Assembly: GCA_001897445.1 (NCBI GenBank)
Contig: MKSX01000022.1
Coordinates: forward strand, 1-64,000
Reading direction: 5' to 3'
Source of the DNA: Alphaproteobacteria bacterium 33-17
GTDB lineage: Bacteria > Pseudomonadota > Alphaproteobacteria > Rickettsiales > 33-17
Length of the DNA stretch: 64,000 nt
This document shows positions 55,725 through 64,000 of the stretch, piece by piece. The translations under genes and the position numbers were made by a program. Positions within the stretch are counted from its first letter, which is position 1. Every line of letters begins with the position of its first letter. The notes below the pieces were generated by a model that was given only the letters and a program-made list of their open reading frames with translations, ran no database searches and was not told where the DNA came from.

Positions 55725-57056
55725 ATGACAGTTAAAACAAGATTTGCCCCAAGTCCAACGGGTTTTCTACATATTGGTAACGTTAGAACAGCGTTAGTAA
55801 ACTATTTATTCACTCGCAAAAACGGTGGTGAGTTTTTACTTCGTATGGATGATACAGATCTGCAGCGTTCAAAAGAAGAATATGTAAATCAGATAAAAGA
55901 AGATTTAACATGGCTTGGTATTAAATGGGATTCATATGAAAGACAATCCTCCAGAAGTGAAAGATACAATGAAGTAAAAACAAAGCTTTTATCGATGAAG
56001 AGACTTTACCCATGCTTTGAAACACAGGAAGAGCTTGAAATTAAAAGAAAAATGCAGCTTTCTCGTGGTCAGCCACCAATATATGACAGAAGCGCTCTAA
56101 AACTTACAGCCGATCAAATTAAGGCTCTAGAAGCTGAAGGTAAAAAGCCGCATTACCGTTTTAAAATGAATGATAGCGATATCACATGGAACGATATGGT
56201 AAAAGGCGAACTTAAGTTTGCAGGGAACAATATTAGCGATCCTATCGTTATTCGTGAAGATAATTCTATGACTTATATATTATGTTCGGTTGTCGATGAT
56301 ATTGATTTTAATATCACCCATATTTTAAGGGGTGAAGATCACGTAAGTAATACAGCAGTACAAATTCAAATGTTTGAAGCTCTACAAAGCAAGCATCCAC
56401 AGTTTGGTCATACAGCGCTTATAAAATCAAAAGAGCAGGAAATTTCTAAAAGGCTTGGTGGCTTCGATATTAAGACATTGCGTGAAAAAGGCATAGAACC
56501 TATGGCTATTGCCTCAATGTTCGCAAAAATTGGAACATCAGATGCTATTGAACCATTTTTAACAATGGATGATTTAACAGCAAGCTTTGATATTAGCAAG
56601 TTTGGTAAAGCACCCGCAAATTACGATGAAAATGAGTTATTTGAGCTTAACCGTAAACTTGTTGGGATCATGCCATATGCTCAAGCAGAAAGCAGGCTTA
56701 ATAACTTAGGCGTAAAGTGCAGTACGTTTTGGGATGGCGTAAAAGGTAACCTAGATAAAGTTGATGACATTAAGTACTGGTGGGATATGTGTGTAAACCC
56801 AATTACACCTGTTTTAGAAAACAATGAATTGCTAAGTACAGCTATAAAACTAGCGCCAGAAGGTAACTGGAATTTAGATACCTGGGGAGCCTGGACAAAA
56901 GCAATATCAAACGAGAGTGGTCTCAAAGGTAAAGCTTTATTTATGCCACTTAGAAAAGCATTAACAGGTCTTGAGCATGGTCCTGAAATTAAATATTTAC
57001 TTCCTGTAATAGGAAGAGAAAAAGCATTAAAGAGGCTAAATGGTGAAACTGCTTAA
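55725..57056 (+). CDS. gltX: glutamyl-tRNA synthetase
   Basis: This is a class I aminoacyl-tRNA synthetase. The 443-residue protein has the HIGH-type motif FAPSPTGFLHIGNVRTALVN, the LLRMDDTDLQRS loop, and a KMSKS-type loop KEQEISKRLGG (deviating from KMSKS). The four-Cys zinc site of some enzymes is not obvious. Rickettsiales usually carry two GltX proteins, and this may be either; the tRNA specificity cannot be decided here. Its stop overlaps the next gene by 17 bases. Confidence 0.95.
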   Translation: MTVKTRFAPSPTGFLHIGNVRTALVNYLFTRKNGGEFLLRMDDTDLQRSKEEYVNQIKEDLTWLGIKWDSYERQSSRSERYNEVKTKLLSMKRLYPCFETQEELEIKRKMQLSRGQPPIYDRSALKLTADQIKALEAEGKKPHYRFKMNDSDITWNDMVKGELKFAGNNISDPIVIREDNSMTYILCSVVDDIDFNITHILRGEDHVSNTAVQIQMFEALQSKHPQFGHTALIKSKEQEISKRLGGFDIKTLREKGIEPMAIASMFAKIGTSDAIEPFLTMDDLTASFDISKFGKAPANYDENELFELNRKLVGIMPYAQAESRLNNLGVKCSTFWDGVKGNLDKVDDIKYWWDMCVNPITPVLENNELLSTAIKLAPEGNWNLDTWGAWTKAISNESGLKGKALFMPLRKALTGLEHGPEIKYLLPVIGREKALKRLNGETA

Positions 57057-57879
57057 ATACCTTATTTTACTTGCAAGTTTTAATGCAAATGCAGATACAA
57101 GAGATTACGTAAGGATAGTAGGCTCTACAAGCCTCTATCCAGCAATTTCAAGACTTGCAGAAGAGTTTGGTAAAAACAGAAGTTTCCAAATCCCTTTAGT
57201 AGAAGCCACAGGCACAGGGGCTGGGTTTAACATTTTTTGCATGAAAAATACGCAAGCCTATCCAGATATTGTAATGGCTTCGCGTGAAATTAAGCCTAGC
57301 GAAATAAGTCTATGCAAACAAAATAATATTAAAAATATCGATCATATTTTAGTAGGAAAAGATGCGTTAGTATTTATAGCTAATAAGAAATTTAAAATTA
57401 ACAATATATCTAAATATGCTCTAGCAGAAAGCCTGTCTAATAACAAAGCATATAAATTTAGTGATTTAGACCCTGCTCTTCCTAAACTTGAAATTAAGTT
57501 TTATGGCCCAGGATCCAATAGCACTAATTATGATGCTTTAATTGAGATGCTAATCCATCCTGAGCTTGGCTCGAATCGTAAGATTAGAAGTGATAGTCAG
57601 TACATTCAGAATGGTGCAAATAATAATATTATAATATCTAAAGTTTTAGAAAATGATGACTCGATTGGTATTATTCCTATTGAATATTTTCAGCCATATA
57701 AAACAAAACTAAAAATGATTAGCATTGACGGAATTAGCCCGTCTAATACCAATATTAAAAACAACTCTTACCCAGTATCACGTAGCCTTTTATTATATTA
57801 TAATAAAGATAAACTTGATTCAGTGAAAGGCTTAGGAGAGTTTTTAAAATACGTTCAGGAAAATTACGAGAAGGAATAA
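57040..57879 (+). CDS. PstS-like periplasmic substrate-binding protein
   Basis: The 279-residue protein has a signal peptide (MVKLLKYLILLASFNANA), then the phosphate-binding-protein fold: RIVGSTSLYPAISRLAEEFG, VEATGTGAGFNIFC, SREIKPSEISLC and YGPGSNSTNYDAL. These resemble the STS/TG.G/ phosphate-loop pattern of PstS. No ABC transporter gene is adjacent, so it may serve a transporter elsewhere or have a sensing role. AAGAGG before the ATG lies inside gltX, so translation is coupled. Confidence 0.88.
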   Translation: MVKLLKYLILLASFNANADTRDYVRIVGSTSLYPAISRLAEEFGKNRSFQIPLVEATGTGAGFNIFCMKNTQAYPDIVMASREIKPSEISLCKQNNIKNIDHILVGKDALVFIANKKFKINNISKYALAESLSNNKAYKFSDLDPALPKLEIKFYGPGSNSTNYDALIEMLIHPELGSNRKIRSDSQYIQNGANNNIIISKVLENDDSIGIIPIEYFQPYKTKLKMISIDGISPSNTNIKNNSYPVSRSLLLYYNKDKLDSVKGLGEFLKYVQENYEKE

Positions 57880-57916
57880 GATGTTCCATTTCTATTGGAA
57901 TGAGGATCCTAGTCGA

Positions 57917-57957
57917 TTGTCATTCCGCTTATTCTTTCAGAATACTCGGAATGACAA
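57917..57957. terminator. REP-like GTCATTCC hairpin between convergent genes
   Basis: TTGTCATTCCG (57917-57927) pairs with CGGAATGACAA (57947-57957), with an inner ATTCT/AGAAT stem (57931-57935 with 57939-57943). It lies 38 bases after the PstS-like gene and 37 bases before the nusB stop. This palindrome type is dispersed in many bacterial genomes. It probably ends transcription in both directions. Confidence 0.65.
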
Positions 57958-57993
57958 CAGCTATGACTTTAAAATATATAACAATGACCTTTT

Positions 57994-58443
57994 TTACTCT
58001 CTGCCAACAAAGTCATTAAGTGCGGCATTGATAAAGCCTACATGATCTTTATCGTAAAGCGATGATGCAATATTTGTGTATTCGTTTAGTAATACTTTTG
58101 GAGGTAGCTTTTCATCACCGATTTTTTCAACAGCTGCGGTAACTAATATTGATTTAATAAGTGGGTCGTTATTTTCAAAACTTCTTTGCATTAAAATAGA
58201 ATCAAGTTTTTCTTCTGCCTGCTCCTTAAAAAGCTGCATATAACTGAAAACCTTAGAAAAATGCTTACTGCATGGCTTTAAGTCTTTGATATTTATATCT
58301 TTATCAAAATATAAATTTAAAAACTTTGTAGCCTCTAAACTACTTAGCTTTAAATCACTTAAATAGCACGAATATAAATATTGAACTAAGGCTAAACGCG
58401 CCATAGTTTTCTTTATTGCAGGGTTTTTCTTTTTATCTTCCAT
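57994..58443 (-). CDS. nusB: transcription antitermination factor NusB
   Basis: NusB binds boxA with S10 in rRNA antitermination. The 149-residue helical protein has ARLALVQYLYSCYLSDL, DPLIKSILVTAAVEKIGDEK, PPKVLLNEYTNIASSLYD and GFINAALNDFVG. The C-terminal core matches the family well. It lies alone on the minus strand, after a 168-base gap downstream of trxB. Confidence 0.92.
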   Translation of the reverse strand: MEDKKKNPAIKKTMARLALVQYLYSCYLSDLKLSSLEATKFLNLYFDKDINIKDLKPCSKHFSKVFSYMQLFKEQAEEKLDSILMQRSFENNDPLIKSILVTAAVEKIGDEKLPPKVLLNEYTNIASSLYDKDHVGFINAALNDFVGRE

Positions 58444-58526
58444 GTTAATTCTTTATATTGAATACGCTAAAATATTATATTGATAATATTAATATTAAAA
58501 TTTTCTTTGTAAGACGTACTTATATA

Positions 58527-58544
58527 CCTAATTTGTAAATTAGG
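58527..58544. promoter_or_regulatory. palindrome CCTAATTT/AAATTAGG upstream of nusB
   Basis: A perfect 8-base inverted repeat around a GT centre, 84 bases before the nusB ATG and 68 bases after the trxB stop. The lack of a loop argues for a dimeric regulator site rather than a terminator; AT-richness lowers confidence. Confidence 0.35.
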
Positions 58545-58611
58545 CAATTTATATATTACAAAAAACGTATTTCAGAAGTAAATATTTACAATTACTTAAA
58601 ATGTTAATATA

Positions 58612-59553
58612 TTAAATATGAGCCAGAAATTTTTGAGCATCGAGTGCTGCCATACATCCTGTACCCGCTGCTGTTACTGCCTGGCGATAGATTTTATCCT
58701 GCACATCACCTGCCGCAAATACACCTGGTATGTTTGTTAGTGTTGTACCTGGCTGGGTTATAATATAACCTTCTTCGTCCATATTTATTTGATCTTTAAA
58801 CATATAAGTATTGGGTTTATGACCTATTGCTATAAATATACCCTCTGCCTGAATATCTTTAAACTCACCTGTTTTCAGGTTTTTAATTTTTGCCCCTGTT
58901 ACAGATTTTGGATTTTCAGTACCTAATACCTCTTCTAAAGCGCTGTCCCAAATAACTTCAACTTTAGGATGCTCAAAAAGCCTTGTTTGCAATATTTTTT
59001 CGGCTCTTAAAGAGTCTCTTCTATGTATTAAAGTCACTTTTGAAGCATGGTTTGTTAAATATAATGCTTCTTCTACTGCAGTATTACCACCACCTACAAC
59101 TAATACTTCTTTGTTTTTAAAGAAAAAACCATCGCATGTGGCACATCCTGAAACGCCAAAACCTTGGTATTTAGATTCACTTTCTAAACCAAGCCATTTA
59201 GCCTGAGCGCCAGTAGAAATAATGATTGTGTCAGCCTCAAAATAATTGCCATAATCACCATAACATTTAAATGGTCTTTGGCTAAAATCAACCTTGCTAA
59301 TATAATCATCAACAAGCTTTGTTCCAACATGTTCTGCCTGCTTTTCCATTTGTTCCATAAGCCATGGCCCCTGGATCACACTTGCAAAACCTGGATAGTT
59401 TTCTACATCTGTTGTAATAGTAAGTTGCCCACCTGGCTGAAGCCCTCTTACCACTATTGGCTCTAAGCTTGCGCGTGCAGCATAAATTGCAGCTGAATAA
59501 CCAGCAGGGCCAGAGCCTATAATTAATACTTTTGTTTTATAATTATCTGGCAT
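58612..59553 (-). CDS. trxB: thioredoxin reductase
   Basis: TrxB reduces thioredoxin with NADPH. The 313-residue flavoprotein has the FAD loop IIGSGPAGYSAAIYAAR, redox CATC at residues 137-140, the NADP loop VVGGGNTAVEEALYL with HRRDSLRAEKI, and GVFAAGDVQDKIYRQAV. AGGAGG before the ATG is a strong ribosome site. It lies 24 bases after ahpC, so peroxiredoxin and thioredoxin recycling are probably co-expressed. Confidence 0.97.
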   Translation of the reverse strand: MPDNYKTKVLIIGSGPAGYSAAIYAARASLEPIVVRGLQPGGQLTITTDVENYPGFASVIQGPWLMEQMEKQAEHVGTKLVDDYISKVDFSQRPFKCYGDYGNYFEADTIIISTGAQAKWLGLESESKYQGFGVSGCATCDGFFFKNKEVLVVGGGNTAVEEALYLTNHASKVTLIHRRDSLRAEKILQTRLFEHPKVEVIWDSALEEVLGTENPKSVTGAKIKNLKTGEFKDIQAEGIFIAIGHKPNTYMFKDQINMDEEGYIITQPGTTLTNIPGVFAAGDVQDKIYRQAVTAAGTGCMAALDAQKFLAHI

Positions 59554-59577
59554 CTTAGCCCTCCTGAATTAAGAATA

Positions 59578-60180
59578 TTAAAGATTTGCAGCGTGTGATG
59601 TTAAGAAATCTGCAACGCCTTCTGGAGTCGCTGTCATTCCTTGTTTACCTTTATCCCAGCCAGCAGGACAAACTTCACCATGCTCTTCAAAATAATGAAG
59701 CGCATCAACCATTCTAATAGCTTCGTCAATGTTTCTGCCAAGCGGAAGATCATTGATAACGCAGTGTCTTACAACACCTTTTTTATCGATAAGGAATGTG
59801 CCACGAAGTGCAACTGCATCATTTATCAAAACGCCATAATCTTTAGCAATTTGCTTAGTAATATCAGCAACAAGTGGGAACTGAACATCACCAATACCAC
59901 CTTTATTTACTGGAGTTTTTTTCCAGGCTAAGTGGCTGTAATGTGAATCAACACTTACACCGATAACTGCGCTTCTGCGTGAAGTAAATTCACCAAGCCT
60001 ATTATTAAATGCTATGATTTCTGAAGGACATACAAATGTAAAATCAAGCGGGTAAAAGAATAGAACGCCTGTTTTGCCATTTAAATATGACATTAGGTTA
60101 AAATTTTCATTAATATCGTTGTTTGGCATGACTGCTTTTGCTGTAAAATCTGGAGCAGCTTTTCCAATTAAAATTGACAT
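59578..60180 (-). CDS. ahpC: 2-Cys peroxiredoxin (AhpC/Prx1 type)
   Basis: This enzyme reduces peroxides in antioxidant defence. The 200-residue protein has peroxidatic Cys51 in DFTFVCPSE and resolving Cys171 in EVCPAGW, plus the GGIGDVQFPLVAD loop typical of sensitive Prx1 enzymes. AGAGGAA before the ATG is a strong ribosome site. No ahpF is present; trxB downstream is the likely source of reducing power through thioredoxin. Confidence 0.96.
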   Translation of the reverse strand: MSILIGKAAPDFTAKAVMPNNDINENFNLMSYLNGKTGVLFFYPLDFTFVCPSEIIAFNNRLGEFTSRRSAVIGVSVDSHYSHLAWKKTPVNKGGIGDVQFPLVADITKQIAKDYGVLINDAVALRGTFLIDKKGVVRHCVINDLPLGRNIDEAIRMVDALHYFEEHGEVCPAGWDKGKQGMTATPEGVADFLTSHAANL

Positions 60181-60251
60181 GATTTAATTCCTCTAGTGTA
60201 TTTCTTTGAATACATTATTTATGTTTTGTGATTTCATAGATACGAGCAAAA

Positions 60252-61079
60252 TTAAGATGTGATAACACCCATATCAATCCTGTAGTATGGGTAAATTTTT
60301 TTAAATTTCAAGTATGAAGATTCTAAATCTTCAAAATTCTTATAAATTCCAAAGCATGTTGACCCTGTTCCAGTCATTGAAGCATACATTGAATTAGAAT
60401 TTTTTTCAATGTTTTCAATTACTTCTATAATTTTTACGTCTGCATATTTAATAAAATCATTTCCTGCCTTTTGAAGATCATTGGTCAAATCATTTAGGTT
60501 AGTATAAGTACTTTTAAATTCTACTTTGTGGCCATAGTCTTTAAGTTTTGCAAACATATCAGTTGTAGAGTTATGAATAGCAGGATTTATTAACAACATG
60601 TATAATTCAGGTAACATAATCTCCTGAATATCATCACCTATGCTACTAAATATTTGAGACTTCCCAATATAACTAACAGGAACATCTGCACCTATTCTTG
60701 CAAGCTGCTTCAGGTCAAATTCTATACCTGTAATATTACTAATATAACGCAAAAAATTACCTGCGTTAGAAGTGCCTCCTCCAAGCCCTGCTCCCATAGG
60801 AATATTTTTTTCAATAATGACTTTAATTGGTGGCAGATTTATATTTTTATTACGAACATAATTTATAGACTTAGTTATACTATCATTTGGTATGATACTT
60901 CCATTAACTAAAACCTCATCTTTATCTGATTCATGTATTGTAATTTTGTCATGAATTATTCCAAACACAGCTATAGAATTTAAATTATGATAATCACCAT
61001 TTTTTCCTAAAACCTGAAGTGCTAAATTTATTTTTGCGGGTGAGTTTAAAACTACTTTATCAGTGAGATTGATTATCAT
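60252..61079 (-). CDS. ispE: 4-diphosphocytidyl-2-C-methyl-D-erythritol kinase IspE
   Basis: IspE phosphorylates CDP-ME in the MEP pathway. The 275-residue GHMP kinase has SPAKINLALQVLGKNGDYHN, the ATP loop PMGAGLGGGTSNAGNFLR and the late MTGTGSTCFGIYK. Together with dxr, ispDF and ispA this puts five MEP/isoprenoid steps in one window. It is divergent from cydA. Confidence 0.94.
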   Translation of the reverse strand: MIINLTDKVVLNSPAKINLALQVLGKNGDYHNLNSIAVFGIIHDKITIHESDKDEVLVNGSIIPNDSITKSINYVRNKNINLPPIKVIIEKNIPMGAGLGGGTSNAGNFLRYISNITGIEFDLKQLARIGADVPVSYIGKSQIFSSIGDDIQEIMLPELYMLLINPAIHNSTTDMFAKLKDYGHKVEFKSTYTNLNDLTNDLQKAGNDFIKYADVKIIEVIENIEKNSNSMYASMTGTGSTCFGIYKNFEDLESSYLKFKKIYPYYRIDMGVITS

Positions 61080-61190
61080 TTACAACTCCGTAAAAAAAGT
61101 ATTAATTTGCACAAAAATTATGTTGAATATTATTAACATTAAAGCTACGATTTATTTAAATTCCAATAGCAATTTTTTAGGGTTAATCAT

Positions 61191-62561
61191 ATGCAAGAGC
61201 TTACGATTATACTGTCACGCGTACAATTTGCGCTGGCACTCGCTTATCACATAATTTTTCCAACTATTAATATAGGGCTTTGTATTCTTATTGCAATATT
61301 TGAATATAAGTGGATTAAAACTGGCGATGAGTCATATCAAAAACTAACTAAGTTTTTTACAAAAGTTTTTGCTTTAGCATTTGGTATGGGCGTGGTATCT
61401 GGCATCACACTTGCATTTATGTTTGGAACAAATTTTGCCAAGTTTTCTCTTTTTACAGGCAACGTTATTGGACCATTATTATCATACGAAGTTTTAACCG
61501 CATTCTTCTTAGAAGCAACTTTTCTTGGGGTTATGTTGTTTGGGTGGAAAAGGGTTTCACAAAAAATGCATTTCTTAGCAACTACAACTGTTGGCGTTGG
61601 CACACTCATATCCGCTTTCTGGATATTAGCCGCAAACTCATTTATGCATACACCACAAGGGTTTGGCTTAAATGAGAAAGGCATGATGATTGCTGAAAGT
61701 TGGATGAAAATTATATTTAATCCGTCTTTCCCGTATCGTTATTCCCATATGATAGTAGCTTCACTTATCAGCGCAGGGCTTTTGGTTTCGGCAATTTGTG
61801 CATATAATCTACTTAAGAAGAAAAATATCGATATTGCCAAAAAAGGATTAAATATAGCTCTTTTAAGCTTAGTTATTACTACCCCTCTTCAAGTATTTAT
61901 TGGTGACCTTCATGGTATCAATGCTTTTGAGCATCAGCCAATGAAAGTTGCTGCAATGGAAGGTAGGTGGGATACCATGAAAGGCGCACCACTTATTTTA
62001 TTTGCAGTTCCTGATTCTAAAAATGAACGCAACGAACTTGAAGTATCGATTCCAAAACTTGCAAGCCTTATACTCACACATGATACGGAGGGAACGGTAC
62101 ATGGTCTTAAAGAGGTGGAACAAAAAGACCGCCCACCAGTAGGTATTGTTTTTTATGGCTTTAGGGTAATGGTTGGGCTTGGGTTTATATTTATATTACT
62201 TTCATTTGTATCTTACTATAAGCTTAAAAAAGATAAGCTATCTGACTGCCCATTCATTTTAAAATCACTTATTTTAATGGGACCTATGGGGGTTTTGGCT
62301 ACCATTATAGGCTGGATTGTTGCGGAGTGTGGTCGCCAGCCATGGATTGTTCAAAATGTAATGCGCACATCTGATGGAGCAAGTGTTTTAAACCCTGCTA
62401 AGGTTATGTTTTCGCTAACGCTATTTTCACTGGTTTACACCTTGATATTTATAGTATTTTTATACTTCTTCTTCAAAATCGTTAAAAAAGGTATTGATAG
62501 CGATGCGCCGCATCCGGTTATAGATACCTACCAAAGAACTGCATGGCATGAAACTGAGTAA
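61191..62561 (+). CDS. cydA: bd-type ubiquinol oxidase subunit I
   Basis: Subunit I holds the haems and the quinol site of the bd oxidase. The 456-residue multi-pass protein has the haem-b595 region LSRVQFALALAYHIIFP, the quinol/haem region FIGDLHGINAFEHQPMKVAA and the terminal CGRQPWIVQNVMRT motif. The quinol loop is short (E. coli CydA has about 520 residues), which resembles the CioA-like, cyanide-tolerant type. The upstream gap has a TTGCAC with weak -10 candidates. cydB follows after 15 bases. Confidence 0.96.
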   Translation: MQELTIILSRVQFALALAYHIIFPTINIGLCILIAIFEYKWIKTGDESYQKLTKFFTKVFALAFGMGVVSGITLAFMFGTNFAKFSLFTGNVIGPLLSYEVLTAFFLEATFLGVMLFGWKRVSQKMHFLATTTVGVGTLISAFWILAANSFMHTPQGFGLNEKGMMIAESWMKIIFNPSFPYRYSHMIVASLISAGLLVSAICAYNLLKKKNIDIAKKGLNIALLSLVITTPLQVFIGDLHGINAFEHQPMKVAAMEGRWDTMKGAPLILFAVPDSKNERNELEVSIPKLASLILTHDTEGTVHGLKEVEQKDRPPVGIVFYGFRVMVGLGFIFILLSFVSYYKLKKDKLSDCPFILKSLILMGPMGVLATIIGWIVAECGRQPWIVQNVMRTSDGASVLNPAKVMFSLTLFSLVYTLIFIVFLYFFFKIVKKGIDSDAPHPVIDTYQRTAWHETE

Positions 62562-62576
62562 CAAAGGAGAAATATT

Positions 62577-63587
62577 ATGGATTTAGCTTTTTATCTACCG
62601 ATTATTTGGAGCATAATCATTGGTATTGGCGTGGTTATTTATGTTATTTTAGACGGATTTGATCTTGGTATTGGCATATTATTCCCATTTATTGAGCATG
62701 ACGAACATAAAGATATGATGATGAACTCAATTGCCCCTCTTTGGGATGGCAATGAAACATGGCTTATTCTTGGTGGCGCTGCACTTTTTGGTGCTTTTCC
62801 TGTTGCATATAGTGTGATACTCCCTGCTATGTACATACCGCTTACAATTTTCTTAGTAGGCATAATTTTAAGGGGAGTTGCCTTTGAATTTAGGTTCAAG
62901 TCACACTCCAGCAAACTAGTCTGGGACTATATGTTTGCAGCAGGATCAACTATTATGACTTTCGGTCAGGGAATTGTCCTTGGTACATTTGTACAAGGGA
63001 TGAAAATTGAAAATTTAGAATATGTTGGCGGATCTTTTGACTGGCTTTCTACATTTTCAGTATTCTGCGGATTTGCTTTAGTATGTGGATACGCCCTACT
63101 TGGCTCCACATGGATAATTATGAAAACTGATGGCGAACTTCAGGCAGAAATGAGAGCAAAATCAAAAAAACTAAGCATGGTTTTATTTGTATCGATTGGC
63201 ATAATAAGTTTATGGACGCCACTAATGCAGGATGATATTGCAAAACGCTGGTTTTCAATACCAAACTTCTTATTTTTAGCGCCCGTACCGCTAATAACAT
63301 TATTTGTGGCATATAACTTAGTTACATCTTTAGATAAAGGAGAATCTAAGCCATTTTTCATGACAATCTTATTATTTATAATGTCTTATTTAGGTCTTGC
63401 TATCAGCATTTGGCCATATGTAGTGCCGCGTGGCATTACAATATGGGAAGCGGCGTCCCCTGTAGATAGCCAGTTATTTACTCTGGTAGGTACGCTAATT
63501 ATATTGCCATTTATACTATTTTATACCTATAAAGTGTATATGGTATTTAGGGGTAAAGTTAAAATTGGAGAAGGATATGGACATTAA
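62577..63587 (+). CDS. cydB: bd-type ubiquinol oxidase subunit II
   Basis: Subunit II is a structural partner of CydA with about eight membrane helices. The 336-residue protein has the conserved VIYVILDGFDLGIGILFPFI, NSIAPLWDGNETWLILGGAA, LRGVAFEFRFKS and WPYVVPRGITIWEAASP. AAAGGAG before the ATG is a strong ribosome site. It overlaps hemF by 11 bases. Confidence 0.97.
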   Translation: MDLAFYLPIIWSIIIGIGVVIYVILDGFDLGIGILFPFIEHDEHKDMMMNSIAPLWDGNETWLILGGAALFGAFPVAYSVILPAMYIPLTIFLVGIILRGVAFEFRFKSHSSKLVWDYMFAAGSTIMTFGQGIVLGTFVQGMKIENLEYVGGSFDWLSTFSVFCGFALVCGYALLGSTWIIMKTDGELQAEMRAKSKKLSMVLFVSIGIISLWTPLMQDDIAKRWFSIPNFLFLAPVPLITLFVAYNLVTSLDKGESKPFFMTILLFIMSYLGLAISIWPYVVPRGITIWEAASPVDSQLFTLVGTLIILPFILFYTYKVYMVFRGKVKIGEGYGH

Positions 63588-64000
63588 TCAGCAAAAACAA
63601 ATTGCGGCAGATTGGTTTAGAGATTTGAGAAATCAAATTAGAGATAGACTACAGGAACTTGAAAATGAATATTCCGCTAAAAATGGTCTTACTCCTGCTG
63701 AATTTGAAGTAAAAAACTGGAACCGCGATGGCGGCGGTGGCGGTGAAATGTCTATTATTCGAGGTAATTTATTTGAACGTGGTGGCGTAAATATTTCTAC
63801 TGTTTTTGGTGAATTCTCACCTGAGTTCAGAAAGCAAATTCCTGGCGCCGATGAAGACCCTAGATTTTTTGCAACAGGTATATCATTGGTAATTCATCCT
63901 AAGTCACCAATGGTGCCAATTGTTCATATGAATACAAGGTTTATTACAACACAAAAAACATGGTTTGGTGGCGGTGCTGACCTTACGCCTGCTATTAAAT
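63577..64000 (+). CDS. hemF: oxygen-dependent coproporphyrinogen III oxidase HemF (3' end outside window)
   Basis: HemF converts coproporphyrinogen III to protoporphyrinogen IX with O2. The first 141 residues are visible: MDINQQKQIAADWFRDLRNQ, then WNRDGGGGGEMSIIRG, GGVNISTVFGEFSPEFRKQI, GISLVIHPKSPMVPIVHMNT and WFGGGADLTP. All match the HemF family; the protein is normally about 300 residues. GGAGAAGG before the ATG, inside cydB, is a strong ribosome site. Operon cydA-cydB-hemF ties haem supply to the haem-requiring oxidase. Confidence 0.95.
   Translation, partial: MDINQQKQIAADWFRDLRNQIRDRLQELENEYSAKNGLTPAEFEVKNWNRDGGGGGEMSIIRGNLFERGGVNISTVFGEFSPEFRKQIPGADEDPRFFATGISLVIHPKSPMVPIVHMNTRFITTQKTWFGGGADLTPAIK

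Overview
The window is AT-rich alphaproteobacterial DNA that looks like an obligate intracellular Rickettsiales genome. A VirB8-VirB9-VirB10-VirB11 type IV secretion block sits among many ankyrin-repeat genes. Flagellar genes (flhB, fliL, fliM, fliE, flgC, flgB) are scattered through it, with csrA next to flgB. The metabolic genes are alphaproteobacterial in character: a eukaryote-type NADP isocitrate dehydrogenase, a fused ispDF, the TrcR/DUF1013 regulator and a bd-type oxidase. Flagellar genes together with many ankyrin proteins suggest a Midichloriaceae-like protist symbiont. That placement is inference from gene content only.

Layout. 1-3.3 kb: two ankyrin-type proteins sharing a Pro/Thr linker and a conserved C-terminal module. 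3.4-4.5 kb: flhB. 4.6-14.4 kb: accessory block with four ankyrin proteins, a PCu(A)C-type copper chaperone and an intracellular PHB depolymerase. 14.5-17.9 kb: virB8-virB9-virB10-virB11 on the minus strand, with a good promoter before virB8. 18-31 kb: era-tsaD; a probable effector (endonuclease/exonuclease/phosphatase fold plus membrane hairpin) followed by a decayed coding tail; a GNAT; queE; bamD-recN; two small accessory genes; and pip-dapB-ligA. 31-36.4 kb: icd and the cdsA-dxr-ispA-PAP2 lipid/isoprenoid run. 36.5-41.7 kb: an eight-repeat ankyrin protein, an FNR-type flavoprotein, folD, an ankyrin gene split by an in-frame stop, and an ankyrin protein with a nuclear-localisation-like tail. 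41.8-50.7 kb: a UbiH-like monooxygenase, a hydrolase, cytochrome b561, exonuclease III, pgpA, ispDF, the fliL-fliM operon, ygfZ and trcR. 50.9-64 kb: a hybrid sensor kinase, ruvX, fliE/flgC/flgB, csrA, gltX, a PstS-like binding protein, nusB, ahpC-trxB, ispE and cydAB-hemF (cut by the window end).

How it fits together. Four proteins (1-771, 1078-2916, 10595-11884, 11941-14364) end in one conserved module: two short hydrophobic helices, a LGGRN motif and a terminal GTR..R.Y motif. Two of them lie directly downstream of virB11. They look like a family of T4SS substrates or membrane-inserted effectors, and this is the strongest candidate for something undescribed. Two probable effector genes have exact consensus promoters (TTGACA-N17-TATAAT), so they may be strongly expressed. 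Hairpins sit at nearly every convergent gene junction, and one 21-base motif recurs at two of them. No tRNA, rRNA, CRISPR array or complete insertion sequence was seen.
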